Positions 12,415 to 24,700 of a DNA stretch of 64,000 nt are shown piece after piece. The translations under genes were made by a program, and so were the position numbers. The DNA is taken from contig MNCI01007958.1 in the NCBI GenBank assembly GCA_015680685.1, forward strand, positions 647,089 to 711,088. Direction: 5' to 3'. The stretch comes from Gnetum montanum (lineage: Eukaryota > Streptophyta > Gnetopsida > Gnetales > Gnetaceae). The notes beneath the pieces are model-generated. The model had not been told where the DNA came from and did not search any database. It was given only the letters and a program-made list of their open reading frames with translations. How positions within the stretch are numbered: position 1 is the stretch's first letter; every line of letters starts with the position of its first letter.

Positions 12415-12599
12415 TACCCCCATGACTGAATGAAAACTCGTCCTCAAGTCGAACAAAATGAGAATAAGCCTTATTGATTACACAGTGGATAAGTATGGGA
12501 TTATTGATTAACTAAGAATTTATTCATGTGGTAGTCGAGGATTGCATACAACAAAATTGGGACACAGATACAAAATTACAAAAGTACAAAATTTTTTTG

Positions 12600-13020
12600 G
12601 AACTCATGTGGTTTTAGGTGGTGGTGGCTCCTCCATGGGTGCCTCTCCTTTGTCCTGCGCTCTAGGCTTCTGAGATTGATACCGTTGAAGAAGCGCCTGA
12701 TGTTTCTCCTCTTCTATCCGAGGATTATGAGTCGTCCATGTTGATGTTCCATTGTTTGATGGAGCTGGCACTTCCCATAGACATGGCAGCTACGGGAACA
12801 TGTGATTGGCCTTGACATGCCATGCTACAAATAGCCGTTGTTCCTCTTCGTAGGCTTGAGCCCTAACCTCTCCACCTTTTGCTTGGCCAGATTGTGTAGT
12901 GATACGAGTTCCTTAATGGATGATAAATGATTGTGCCTCCTACTCTGCATGTTCTGCATGAGGTTTTTAGCCTTTGCCTCCCCCTAGGCGTTCAGTTGCA
13001 CCTTGAGAAGGTCCTCCTTG
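12600..13020 (-). pseudogene. Extra 3' ORF of the gag-only element, C-terminal part
   Basis: On the minus strand one frame runs with a single visible stop. It contains LFVAWHVKANHMF, then PCLWEVP, a Glu/Gln-rich segment (EEKHQALLQRYQ), and ends in MEEPPPPKT just before the polypurine region. The copy at 48.23-48.45 kb has the same order (FVAWYVKANQMF, CLWDVP, EEKLQALL, MEEPPPL), so a protein was conserved when these copies were active. It is not a polymerase domain, and I do not recognise a family. Upstream frames are too decayed to find a start. Confidence 0.6.
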
Positions 13021-14475
13021 TTGTCCTCTTTTAGGGCCCATCTATAATCACACAAAGATTAATTATTAGTAAGGTTATTGAAAGAAGTTCAATTATTTCA
13101 TACCTTACTCATTGGCTTTAATAAATGTTGAATTTTTTACTTAGTGTGGTTTTAGAGTTAGAAAATTTTCAAGGAAGTTGCCCTAAAAGTTTAATGTTGG
13201 ACCTGATTTGTTTAGGTGACACATAAAAGGACATGTAATGATTTTGAGGAATGTTTGATAAAATGATGAAAAAGGAAAGAATATATTTGGTAATGAAGTA
13301 CTTGAAGATTATAAAATGATGTGGTGGTGATGTGCAATGAGTGTAAATTACAAAGGTTATGTAAGTGGGTCCTCCCCAAAGCAAGTTCCTACCTATGATG
13401 CCCTTACGTAACCACCTTGAAAACGTCCATAAGCACTAGAAGGTTTAAATGTAATCTCCACCAATTGCACAAAACACAGACATGTAGATACCACCATGAT
13501 GAGATATGAATTCAATGCTACACAAGACACGAGTCACAAATACATGAACAACGAGATGAGGTGAATTGTAAAAGGGATTGCAGAGATTGGGACATGAGGT
13601 AACTAACCCAGGCCACAATGAATCCTGAGTGTAGGGCATGATTAATGTGTCGTTAGCCTATTGCTCCAAAATCAAGACCAAGTCCATTCCTCCGATCAGT
13701 GACATCGCATTATTTTATCCAATGATGGACAACCATAAAAGCATCATGACAACAAGGCATATGATCACTTGGCATTTTGTGCAAGGGAGGAGTGATTGGA
13801 AATTTGTAGCACACTTGTCTTGATCTTTTTGTCACTTTTTTCTTGGTTGCTTTGGCAAACTTTTTTTTTTTTGTTTTTTTTTTTTTGAATACTTAATCCA
13901 GAGAAGTCACCTACCTTCAGGCATGGGTGCATGTCTTTCTAGTGGGACCCCCTAGAATATCATGGGGCTTCTTTTATTGAGTGCCTTTATTACTCTTACT
14001 CCCATTTTTCGTTAGATCTTCAAGGATCTTAGTACAAGTAGGCTGCATGGTAACTCCTACAAATGTCACCAAAGAGAATCCACAAATCCCCTTGATGTCA
14101 CACCTTGGTCATTCCCTCTTAGTCCATCATTTTTCGCTATGGGCATAATGAGCACAAAATTACTTTAAGTTTTAATGATGTCAAGAATATCATCTACCCA
14201 GGGTAGAACCTCTTATTAATGAAATGGGTGGGTGGATGCGATGGGCTCACTATCCAAGTAATTAGTCACCTAAGACTCGATAACATAGAATAACACCTTA
14301 ACCAACGAGTCACATGAGTGTTTTATTCATAGATGAGATTACCCATAAAAAGATAAAACAATAAATGAAAATATGAACCAACCAATAAAAAGATAAAACA
14401 AAAATTGAAAGATGAAAAACTGGCAAACAAAAAATTGTAAAATTAAAGACAAGGAAAAACATTTATTAATTCTAT
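13021..14475. other. Internal spacer of the gag-only element, no clear gene
   Basis: Sequence between the end of gag and the extra 3' ORF. It contains a T-rich tract near 13861-13886. Short open stretches on either strand show no recognisable motif or support from other copies. It may hold the decayed N-terminal half of the extra ORF on the minus strand. Confidence 0.4.
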
Positions 14476-16510
14476 TTGTTAGAATGGGGGATATCCCCCA
14501 TAACTAAACTTTTGATCATAGCGATAATTAATAAATGGAGGGGTTGGATCCATGCATTTTGAAAATATTGGGACCTGGTCATATCCAAACCAATGGGAGT
14601 ATTTTGATGTGGTGGTTGGAATGTACCCAAATTGGGGTGCACACACTGTATTAAAGTTGACATAGTGGGGCAAGTTAGAATATGAGTTTAATTGATATGG
14701 AGTTGACCCACTATGGCACCCTTGATTGTAAGATGGTATGCAAGGATCGACATGTCTCCCTACATGGCTATATTCATTGGGCCGCACGGTTGTTGGAGTG
14801 TTGATTGGTGGCCCTGATAAGGTAACACAAGGCGTTGGGTTTGAGGAGAAAGATGCACCATAGTGTTGAACCTGTGTTGATTGGGAGGATGCAATGGTCT
14901 TGAAACTGTGTTGTTCCTTTCTATGATCATGCCTAAAGAAAGGATGTTTTCAACGTTGTGAAGGATTCCCACTGCAATTGACAATAGTAGCACAAGTAAC
15001 GTTTGTGGGTTGGTGTTGTGGTGCAAAACCTTCTGGTACTATCGATGGTGATGTAGAAGGAGATGAAGGATGAGAATATTGAGAGTAAGGAGAAGCATAA
15101 GGAACACGAGGTGGTGATCTTGTTAGAAAGGACACGGGCTGATAGTACTTAGGAGAATAATAACAATGTGGTGAGATAAAAGATGTTGACCTGGTTGGGG
15201 AAACATTATGTTGAACCTAATAAGCGCTTAGGTTTTGATGACATGAAGGGTGTGACCAGTTTGAGGGTGGCCTCCTCTGTGACTAGGATTTTTGCCACTG
15301 TGATTGAACATAGTATTTTTGTATGAACTCTGGATGTAACATTCTTCCCCAATGCTCATGTAAATGTGACAAGATTGGGCATTGACCTTTGGGGTGATCA
15401 TATAGGCAAATGTTACATTGATACGTATGATTAGCAGTTGGGTTCTTATTCTCTTCAACCCTTCTTTTTGATTGTCTAAGGGTGTTCTGTTTTGCTTCTT
15501 GGTTCATCATGGTTCTACCTCTAATAGTGTTGGCATATTCTCCATATTTTTCATGTATCCATTGCGTCATCGTATTGATCTTTGCCTCAATTTCATTTAG
15601 TGATTATAGTATTGGCAAAGATGATTCCACCTCCTTAAGATGAGTTGATTTCTCCTCTTCATAATTATGGACCTTTGTTAAATTGAGATTTTGGTCTCGT
15701 TAAGATTTTTCAACATCCTCCCATTTAGTCATCTCTCCTTCTTCTTTTGCTACCCAGTTAATAAGCTCTTGGAATTGGTGGGTCTGTAGTCCATATAGTT
15801 GACCTGGGGCATACATCCCTAGGGTTTCCCTTGTTTCATTATGTAGCCCATCCACGATGTGATAGCCTTTTCTTGGAGAATCCATGGCCTGGGCAATTGT
15901 TTAACAATGAATAGTATCTTTCTAAGGCCATGTCCAAGGGTTCATGTTGTCCCTGTTTCCATTCTTGGATATGTCTCCTCAAGGCTGACACTCTTGCATA
16001 GGTTTGATATCTTTCATTAAATAGTTCCATCATTGTCAGCCAACGTCAATTTCATTTTGGTTTTAAAGACCTATACCATACTTTTGCTTGGCCAATGAGT
16101 GTCAGAGGAAAGAGCGTAAGTTTTTGCCACCCATTATCAATATTGTTCCATATACAGGCATCATGGAAGGCTTGTAAATGGTGTTGCAGATCTAAATCAT
16201 AGCCTCTTGAAAATTTGGAAAAGTTATTTAAATCAAGCCTGGGTAGACAACTTTACTTATGATGCCTGCAGGATATTCGAACAACCTCTTGTATACGCAT
16301 TAGGCTCTTAGTGGCTAGCAGGGGTTCATCGTCACTAGGTAGGTTATGAATTTGTAAGTTGGAACGATGCTGTCTTTGTTTGTGTACATAGGAGACCCCT
16401 ACATCAGATTGAGTACTCCAAAATTCATCTTCATCATCATATAATTTGTTGGTTCTCCAATGAATTACCTTACTGGTTGTTGCATTATCATAGTCTTGTG
16501 AGAGAGACAT
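14476..16510 (-). pseudogene. gag of the 11571-17487 element
   Basis: This encoded the capsid/nucleocapsid precursor that packages element RNA. The likely start is the ATG at 16510 (MSLSQDYDN), about 115 bp inside the primer site. In order: a polar N-terminus; the gag core at 15840-16033 (MELFNERYQTYAR, then HEPLDMALERYY); a segment with ETRETLGMYAPGQL (15700-15885); a knuckle at about 15380-15420 reading CNICLYDHPKGQC, that is CX2CX3HX4C, one residue shorter than the classical CCHC; and a Tyr/Pro/Gln-rich tail (14479-15135). Frameshifts and stops split it into several pieces, so it is inactive as read. Confidence 0.75.
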
Positions 16511-16625
16511 TATTGTGAATTTGTGTGTGACTTATTTGAAATTAAGTTCTTTTCTAAGAGATATATCGTGAATACTTTGTTACAACGATCTTGTATGATA
16601 TAACTAATCTAAATAACTAGCACCG

Positions 16626-16643
16626 TCCTTGGCAATGACGCCA
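16626..16643 (-). other. Primer-binding site, tRNA-Asp type
   Basis: The minus strand reads TGGCGTCATTGCCAAGGA, one base inside the LTR end at 16645. It complements the 3' end of tRNA-Asp with a few mismatches and agrees with the sites at 3266, 36560 and 50088. Confidence 0.85.
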
Positions 16644-16644
16644 A

Positions 16645-17487
16645 TGATGCGTGGCTAGGTACCCCTACACTAAACCATACAAATACGAGCGTTTAGGCAT
16701 GATCCGGTCAAACTCTGTAGATGGGCTAGTTGTGGTATCTAGATAATTACACGTTGATCGTAGTTCGTTATCTTTCCACCTGGACTAGTATTTGCTTTGT
16801 CATGTATGGTTTAGTCCAGAGTGAGGTGTATGATGTGGTCCTAAGCTAGTGCTACTCCTAAAGGCAATGGAAAATAACTTTGATTAACCTAAGAGGGAAT
16901 GGGAGAAGAGAATCTAAGCTAGCCTAAGTGCGATGAGCATTCGTCCTTAATCATTTGTACACTCTTGGACCTCGTGTACTACTACTGGGATTACCAAGCG
17001 CATGTCCTAGTTATGCTACTGGGATACCAAGTAGTCACACTTAAATGCTCGTGATTAAGTTGTACTCATTTTGCGTTTAATAATAGGGATAGGAAATGAG
17101 GGTAGAGAAATATTAATTAAGAAAGCGATAAATAACAATAACAGTAAGCAATTAAAACTAAGTGAATGCTGTAATGATAATCTCGATCTTTATTGCCAGT
17201 CATGTGCCTGTCCAAGTATGTCACACTCAAATAAAGGTTCTGTATAATTACAATCATCACATTGCAGGCATGCACTGAGGAAAGGGTTGAGAGGAATTGA
17301 AATTGACAAAAAGATCCTACTCTAACACTAACATTTCCTATGACTCTCTTGTGTGCCCAATTGTGTATTTATAGGCTCACACAAGAACTACGATATCGTG
17401 TGTATTCGATATCGCTAGTGAGGCCGCGATATCGCGTACCTGATATCGAGGGTTTGATATCGGAGCCTAACAAATCATGGTTCATTA
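16645..17487 (-). repeat. 5' LTR of the 11571-17487 element
   Basis: An 843-bp LTR, sister of 11571-12414, with the same internal order. U3 has GATATC words at 17388-17462 and a TATA-like box near 17364-17372. The outer edge reads ttcatta where the sister has ttcatca, a single decay of the terminal TG dinucleotide. It is followed directly by the target duplication ATTAG. Confidence 0.9.
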
Positions 17488-17492
17488 ATTAG

Positions 17493-17650
17493 TATTTTCC
17501 ATTTTTTAATCATTCCTTCCCAAAAAGTTTTGCTACAAAAACTGTGCCAAAACCCTTGATATCAACAAACCACTAAAATTCTAATTCTAATTCAAAATTT
17601 TCTATAATAAAATTTTATTTGGTACCACTAACCTAGATATATAGTATATA
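17493..17650 (-). mobile_element. 5' portion of the split L1 LINE
   Basis: The minus-strand reading continues from 11565 once the inserted LTR element and one copy of ATTAG are removed (segment around 17493-17520 and 11500-11565). It represents the region before or at the start of ORF1. The exact 5' end is not visible. Confidence 0.5.
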
Positions 17651-18048
17651 CATCTCTATAGTTTGGCCAAGGGGATTTATAGTCTAATATGGCCATTGGG
17701 TAAGGAACAAAACTAATGTTCAAATCATATACAACTTATGGATGAGGAATAAGGGAATCTTAATTTTAAAGTAATTTCAACCCATTCGTGCTTCTTTTAC
17801 CCTATATCAGTTTTTGAAGTTTTTTTTAGCTGAATGTGTTTTTTGCATTCCATATCATACACTTTTGAACAAATTTAGCCAATGGAACATTTGGAAATGG
17901 AGATTGGATTGAGGAAGCAAGAGCATTTTAAAGTTACTTTGAAAGTATGATTTGCTTAGTCATCATTCACAAGTTTTGTATGACTTAAACATTAGTCTTC
18001 TTCCTCACCCAATAATGATCTTTAATTGTATATCCTCTAAGCCAAAGT

Positions 18049-18275
18049 GTGTGTATATATATATATATATAGGTTAGTTCAAAGTCATTTGAGTTCAAGT
18101 TTCCAAACTCTTATTTTTTTAAGAACCAAGTATATATATAGAGAGGTTAGTTCAAAGTCATTTGAGTTCAAGTTTCCAAACTCTTATTTTTTTAAGAACC
18201 AAGTATATATATAGAGAGGTTAGTTCAAAGTCATTTGAGTTCAAGTTTCCAAACTCTTGTTTTTCTTAAAACTAA
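18049..18275. repeat. TA microsatellite and 73-bp minisatellite upstream of ASD
   Basis: A (TA)n run at about 18049-18071 is followed by nearly three copies of a 73-bp unit starting at 18072, 18145 and 18218. The first two copies are almost identical, which points to recent expansion. Each unit carries its own short TA run, so the array may have been seeded by the microsatellite. It ends about 460 bp before the ASD start codon and may lie in the promoter. From 17651 to 18048 I see no feature. Confidence 0.9.
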
Positions 18276-18737
18276 GTCGAAGCATTTTCCTAACTTTTTC
18301 CTCATTGATCCAATGAAACAAAAACCAGAGCAGGGACATTTGCTGCCCATATGTTTTCGAACATCGTTGGCGGCCGGCGAAATCGCGGAGCACCTGACAC
18401 CTGACTAGGGAGCAGGAATCCCCAACAGTGTTTCGTAGGCCTACATTGAAATCAATGGTAAAATTAAAAACCACTGCTTAGAGTTGTAATTGAATTGAAC
18501 AACCGTTCTGCGTCATTGTCAGAATAGCTGCTGGTATTCCAGTTTCGACTTAAAACAACAAACTAAAACCCTGGGACTGGAGGTTTAAGCCCTTGACTTG
18601 ACGACTCAAAATTGCTGCATTACTGTACTTCAAATTCTGACGGAGAGCCAAGGCTTAGGTGGTGGTTGGAATCATTGTTTGTAGTGTGATTGTTAACCGA
18701 CGATTCTGTGATTTTGAAAACAGTCTCCCAAATAGCC

Positions 18738-21700
18738 ATGGCAGCAGCAGCAACCGCAGCAGTGGCCTTGCAGGCTCAGGTGCGATTTATGTCCAAAAAT
18801 CAACATGCAGAGCAGGGACTGTGCAGGAACAAGAGATTCAGTAGAAGGAGCAACAGATCATGTGTGAGAATGTCTTTGAGAGAGGATGGGCCATCACTGG
18901 CTGTGGCAGGCGTCACAGGAGCTGTTGGTCTTGAGTTTCTCAATGTTCTCAGCCACCGAGATTTTCCCTACCGAAGCCTCAGGCTACTGGCCAGCAAACG
19001 CTCCGCAGGAAAGATTATGACTTTTGAGGTTACCACAACCTTCTGATATCCACCATTTTATTGTTTCTGCTTCCTTCACCATTGTTTAGGTTTTGGGGAT
19101 TTCATATGAATGCTTCTCTGTGTGATCTTGCTTGCCAATGCTTATATTTCGTCTTTAAATCCATATAGGATAGGTATAATCAGTTTTTTTTCTTTTGTTC
19201 GGTTTGTTTTGGATTTTCTGATGTCATCAATGTTGGGTTGGATTATGTTGATCGGGTGAAACATGTTTGGAAGATGTATCATCATTTTTGTTAGTTTTTT
19301 TTTGAACCAAATGATTTGTTTTTCGATTTTCTTAATCTTTCATTATATTTTGGGTTAAAATATACCTGATGTCTTTTTTAAGAACAATTTTAGGGTAAGT
19401 AAATGGGTTTCTTCCTGATTGTTTTCTGTTATCTGTAGGGAAGAGATTATGTCGTGGAGGAACTGACTGAAGATAGTTTTGATGGTATTGACATTGCTCT
19501 GTTTAGCGCTGGTGGGTCTATCAGCAAGAAATTTGGGCCCATTGCCGTGAGTAAGGGCACTATTGTTGTGGATAATAGTTCTGCTTTTCGAATGGATGAG
19601 AATATTCCTCTCGTCATTCCTGAGGTGGGTATTTCATGTTTCATGTTTAGTTGAATGAGAATCCTTTCCTGGGAAGGGAAGGCAAACGACCGACGACATA
19701 TCTGAAAGTCTATTATTGGATATCTTAACTTTAAAAAATATCTTCTAGCTTTTCTGCACTTTCTAGAAGAATTTTTAACTCGAAGAAATCAAATGATTGG
19801 AGTACAGGTTTAAATTTCAAGCTTGTCTACCTTAACGAACTCATGATCCTTTTGTTAGGTAGAATGCTAATATTGATTCTCTTTGGAAGACAATTTACTG
19901 CAGAAAGGTTCTCTGTCCTAGTGTCATTATATACAAATTGTAAGTTTTATTAAAGGACTAATTTTCATTTGGTAGCAGTTTAGGGCATCTATCTGAACTA
20001 ACTGCGGAGACTGAAAAGTTTTGAATGGCACTACAATATTAAAGGATCCAAAAATCATCACCTTTGTAAGACTATTAAAGATGCCTTCTTTATGCATGAC
20101 AGGTGAATGCAGATGCAATGGCTCACGTAAGACTGAGTGCTAAGAAAGGTGCTCTAATTGCAAATCCAAACTGTTCCACCATTATTTGCCTTATGGCAGC
20201 CACTCCTCTGCATCGTTATGCCAAGGTATGTCCCATGATTGAAGGAGCTTAGCACTATGAATGTTTAAGAATAAGATAATGCTTCGCAGGGAGAAATACC
20301 CAAGCTTTCAAATGCACAAGTCCTGTGGAAATCATTCCTGATTTTGAGACTGTTAAAATTTATCTAGAATATCACTATATATGGATTACGCAATAGAAAT
20401 GTTAGTGTGTGGGATGCATTTTAGTTTTGCTTTACCATACACAGTTTTTATGGTAGCATGAAACATGTTGTATATGCTACCACGTATACTGCCGATCTAT
20501 GATTTTAGATGTTGGAAGACTCATAGGTTTCATTGGTTCAGAGATTGGTTACTTTTCTAATTATTCATTTTTACAAGAAGCTTCTTAAGTCTTTTTCTTA
20601 ACATATAGCATTCTATTTATTTATTTTAGTGTTTATTTAAAAGCACACCTTTTGAAAAAGGGAAGATTAACTTCAGGTTAAGAGGATGGTGGTGAGTACA
20701 TATCAGGCTGCAAGTGGAGCCGGTGCTGCAGCCATGGCTGAACTTGAGCAGCAGACACGAGAGGTTTCACCGCATATCTACAACATTTTGTTTATTTGTA
20801 GCAGCAACGTTTAGCTTTAATGGTATTAGTTTTCATTTGTGCTCCAAAATCTGAGCAGGTTTTAGAAGGCGAAAAACCAACTTGTAAAATTTTCAGTCAG
20901 CAGGTATGCTGTATTCTTTTGCATTTTGAATGTACCAAATATAACATATCTATAAATACAAGTATCAGTATTAATCAATTCAGTATTTTCTCATCATGTG
21001 TCTTTGCAGTATGCCTTTAACCTCTTTTCTCATAACACACAAATTTTTCCAAATGGCTACAATGAAGAAGAGATGAAATTAGTGAAAGAAACAAGGAAAA
21101 TTTGGGTTAGTATGTTTACTGTAAAATAAAGATTGTCTTATGATTTGATTTCTCTTTTCTGTTTGATTATTGAAATTCACCGTGCAGTTGGATGAATTAA
21201 TTTTGAACACGATTGATTTTACAGAATGATCAAGATGTCAAAATTACTGCTACTTGTATAAGGGTTCCAGTAATGCGAGCACATGCTGAAAGTCTAAATT
21301 TGGAATTTGAGAAGCCATTAAAGGAGGTAAGCTTGTAATCTGTTCAGACCTTCTCTTACATCTGAAGAAGACAACCAGGGATAGCATAGTATAATGTGTT
21401 TTTTCCGTTTGTTTTCCTGGGGAAAAGCTTTTGACTGGTAATTTTCATGTGTTCTAGTCAGATATATCTGTAAAATTTTTTATTTTTATCCTACTGCATG
21501 AAAATGGAAAGTGTCTAAATAAGATGGAAGCTGATCGCCCAAATGTGAATCTGAAACTGAATTTATTGTTATGACAAGAAAAAGGCCTGAGGGATCTGTT
21601 GAACAGAGCAAATGTACACTTCCATGCTAAACGAATTAGATATATGTGTTGAATGCATGTTTATCTTGAAATAGGGGAGTCAATAAAATGACCAGTGAGA

Positions 21701-24700
21701 TTAAAAGTCAAAGAATGATATTTATAAAAGATATATCTTGAGGAAGTCACAGGGAAGGTTTGATAAATATGGAATATAACATGCTTTCTTGCTAAGGTTC
21801 CATCTTTAGTGGGAGATGTCTTTTTATTTATTTATGATGTTTGGGATCTCATTAAGGAAATTTAAAGTGGAACTGATCTATATCATTTCGTATCACTGGT
21901 AAATACGTTTGGTTATCATTTGTTGGATGGTTGATGATGTGTGTTGTTGATGCTGACCCTTAGACATGTTGAACACTCAGTTTTGTAACTGACAAGATTT
22001 TGGGCAACGCCCAAACTTTGTCTTTGTTGTTTCTTCATCCCGTCATCATCATTTAGATTTTTGTTTTGAAGTTATGTATCAAAGAAAGCAAGAAAGCTAA
22101 GAAAAATAGCTAAGAAAACCTTAGGAAATCCTAGTTTATGCTAGAAGATAAAAACAAGAGAAGAAAAGTTAGTCCCATATGAGAAGGAGTTGCAAATCCT
22201 CTCCACTGCTCAAGCTATAAATTAAGGCCAAGGGCCTCTCTTGTAACAACGATGAAGCATAGCATTTGAGCATTGAGCAATGAAGTGAGGATATTGCTCC
22301 TCAAGTTTTTCTTCCTTTTTTCATGCTCCATCTTTTATCCATATGAGAGGGTGTTCTAGTTCCACTCATGTACCCATATTTTGCATTCTTGTAGCCATGT
22401 TTCTCCCAAATCTAAGCTTTCCCATAGCAGGCCCTAGCTCATGAATTTCTTACAATGCTCTCACATAATTCTCTCATTCTCACGTCCAAATTTTCTCAAT
22501 TCTTACACCCAAACCCTTATGGTTCTCTCACAAGATTTGCACCAAGTAGAAGGAGCTTATTTATCTAAGAGATTCTAAATTCTATGTTTTTATGTTTATA
22601 TTTCATGCATATGTGTTAGTTGAGGCTTTATTTTGAACATTCTAGTTTCAAGTGTTGGTTTACATGAACATGCATGCATGTTGGCTCGAAAGCCACTCTA
22701 AATTTGATGTCTATGGAATGCTTTTTCCTCCGATATGTTAGATGATTATGCATGATGTTTCTCATGAAGATTGTGAGTATAGATTGGAGGTTTTTTGCAC
22801 GTTTTTGGGGCTGTGTTTGTTATAGAGAAGAGGCAGCCATGAATGGCCAAATTTTCCTCTCAATTTCTTATGATTGTCATGCTAAATGTTAAGCCCAAGC
22901 CTTGTTCATGCTTGGGGCCATATTGCTCTACATTTCTGAGCATTTCTCATGTCAAATTGAGCCCCAATTATGTCATAGTTTTACGTAAAAGCATGGGCAC
23001 TTTATGCATGTTGAAGCCCTCTTTCGTATGTTGAAGGGCATGTTAATTGTCATGTTTAGATGTATGGAAGCGGCCTCCTACTGACCCTAGGATAAGCCTC
23101 TAATGCCAAGGCATATTTTTGAGCACGTTAAGTGCACATGCATGTCCAATCTGTTGCCCAAACTTTATCTCAAGCTGCCCATTCATGAAGCATGCCATTT
23201 GCCTCTCAAATTTTATGTGGCCCATATTCATGTTTATTGTCTAAATCCTGCCCGTGCAACACTAGATATGAGCTCCATGTACTATCTCCAAGCCGGTTCC
23301 ATCATTAAATTCATCAAATTCTCCATTGATTTCAAGCTACAGCTCTTTATTTTATTTTTCCAGCGAAACCACAACTTGTGGTCTGCATAGAGTATAGACT
23401 ATGACCTGTGGTCCACTTGTGGTATACACAGAGTTAAAATGCCTCTGTTTCAGGCCGCCACAACTTTACCACAACCTATGCTTATGGTCTTAACAGTTTG
23501 CATGCAGGAGCGAAGGGCAACAAATTTCAAGGTTCAAAGGTGACCATGACTTGGGGTCAGGCAACCACAAGCTTACCACGACTTGTGGTGAAGACAACCA
23601 GTTCAGGAGGCCGAAGGCAACAAGGAAGCAGTTGTAGCAGCCACCATGACCAGACCAGGACCTGTGGTGGGCAAACCATGAGCCAGCCACCACTCATGGT
23701 CATAGTTTTCAGCCTCAGTGCAGACCATGACTTGACACTCACCTGTGGTCAGGCACCATGATTACATCCCAAGAGCACGACGACCCATAGTCTGTCAACC
23801 ATGAGCTGACCATCACTTGTGGTTAAGCCAAATTTGCAGATTTTGCCGATTACAAATTCCAGGCCATGTGACTGGCCTTCATGTGTCCCCAAAGCTTTTG
23901 CTGCACCAACTTTGACAGTAACTAGCATTAGACGTGTTGCTTGTAGGTGATAAAGTGGGGTTCTTGAGATCTGGGTTGAGCAGACTAGGCATCTGGGTCC
24001 ATTGCAATTGCAAGTTGACCTTGCTTTGGGGGTTGACTGGCTTTCAGGCTTTAATGTTGACTAGACCAAAACCAAGATGAAACTTAGCAGGGTGACCGGA
24101 AATCTTTGGCTATTCAGAGGACCATTAAAGTGGCGCAGGAAAAGATATTCAATTTTAAATATGGAAAAAAGAAATCAAATACCAAAAAAATATAAAGTTC
24201 CAAAAACGTGAGGGTAGGTCAAGGACAATGGAGGACTTTAGCCTTGTGAGTCATTTGGAAAAATATGGGTGGGAAGAGACGTGGTGAGGAGTGAGAGACT
24301 TTGAATCTTAATTTCAATTCTTGATCATTTTCTTGTAAATACATTGTGATTGAGCTTAATGAAATGGTCATGTGATTGTAGTTTTAATTTTTCTATTTGA
24401 ATTGATTGAACCCCAACTGTTATGCCAAAGAAAACAAAGCAAAAAGTCCAGCTGATTTAGGAAGAGACTCGAGACGGAAATTTTACTGGGGGTAATACAT
24501 AGAGAAGAAGTGGCATGGAGGAAGAGTTTATCACCATTCCCAAATTGGAATGGAATGCATCAAGGGCTAGAACTACTAGTATGGAAACCAAAATCAACAG
24601 CATGGAAATAATATTACACAAGATGGAAGCCCAAATTAACAATATGAAAGATATTTTCTAGGGTTATTTTGTCTTAATAGATTCAGCTATTACCATAGCA

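Larger units (their letters stand above)
11571..17487 (-). mobile_element. Gag-only LTR retrotransposon (TR-GAG-like) with target duplication
   Basis: A complete 5.9-kb element: LTRs at 11571-12414 and 16645-17487, Asp-type primer site, gag, extra 3' ORF and polypurine tract. ATTAG at 11566-11570 is repeated at 17488-17492, a perfect 5-bp target duplication. No protease, RT, RNase H or integrase motifs were found between the LTRs, so it would depend on proteins supplied in trans. That is the definition of the terminal-repeat retrotransposon with GAG class. It sits inside the L1 LINE, whose reading resumes at 17493. The first 160 bases of the two LTRs differ at about 19 positions, mostly transitions, so the insertion is not recent. 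Confidence 0.85.

Noticed and set aside
18690-18737. In-frame N-terminal extension of ASD
   Set aside because: It would start with TTG; the first ATG in this frame is 18738, which gives a normal transit-peptide-like start.
23490-23761. Overlapping open frames on both strands in intron 7
   Set aside because: They are a product of the palindromic words, without motifs or codon pattern.
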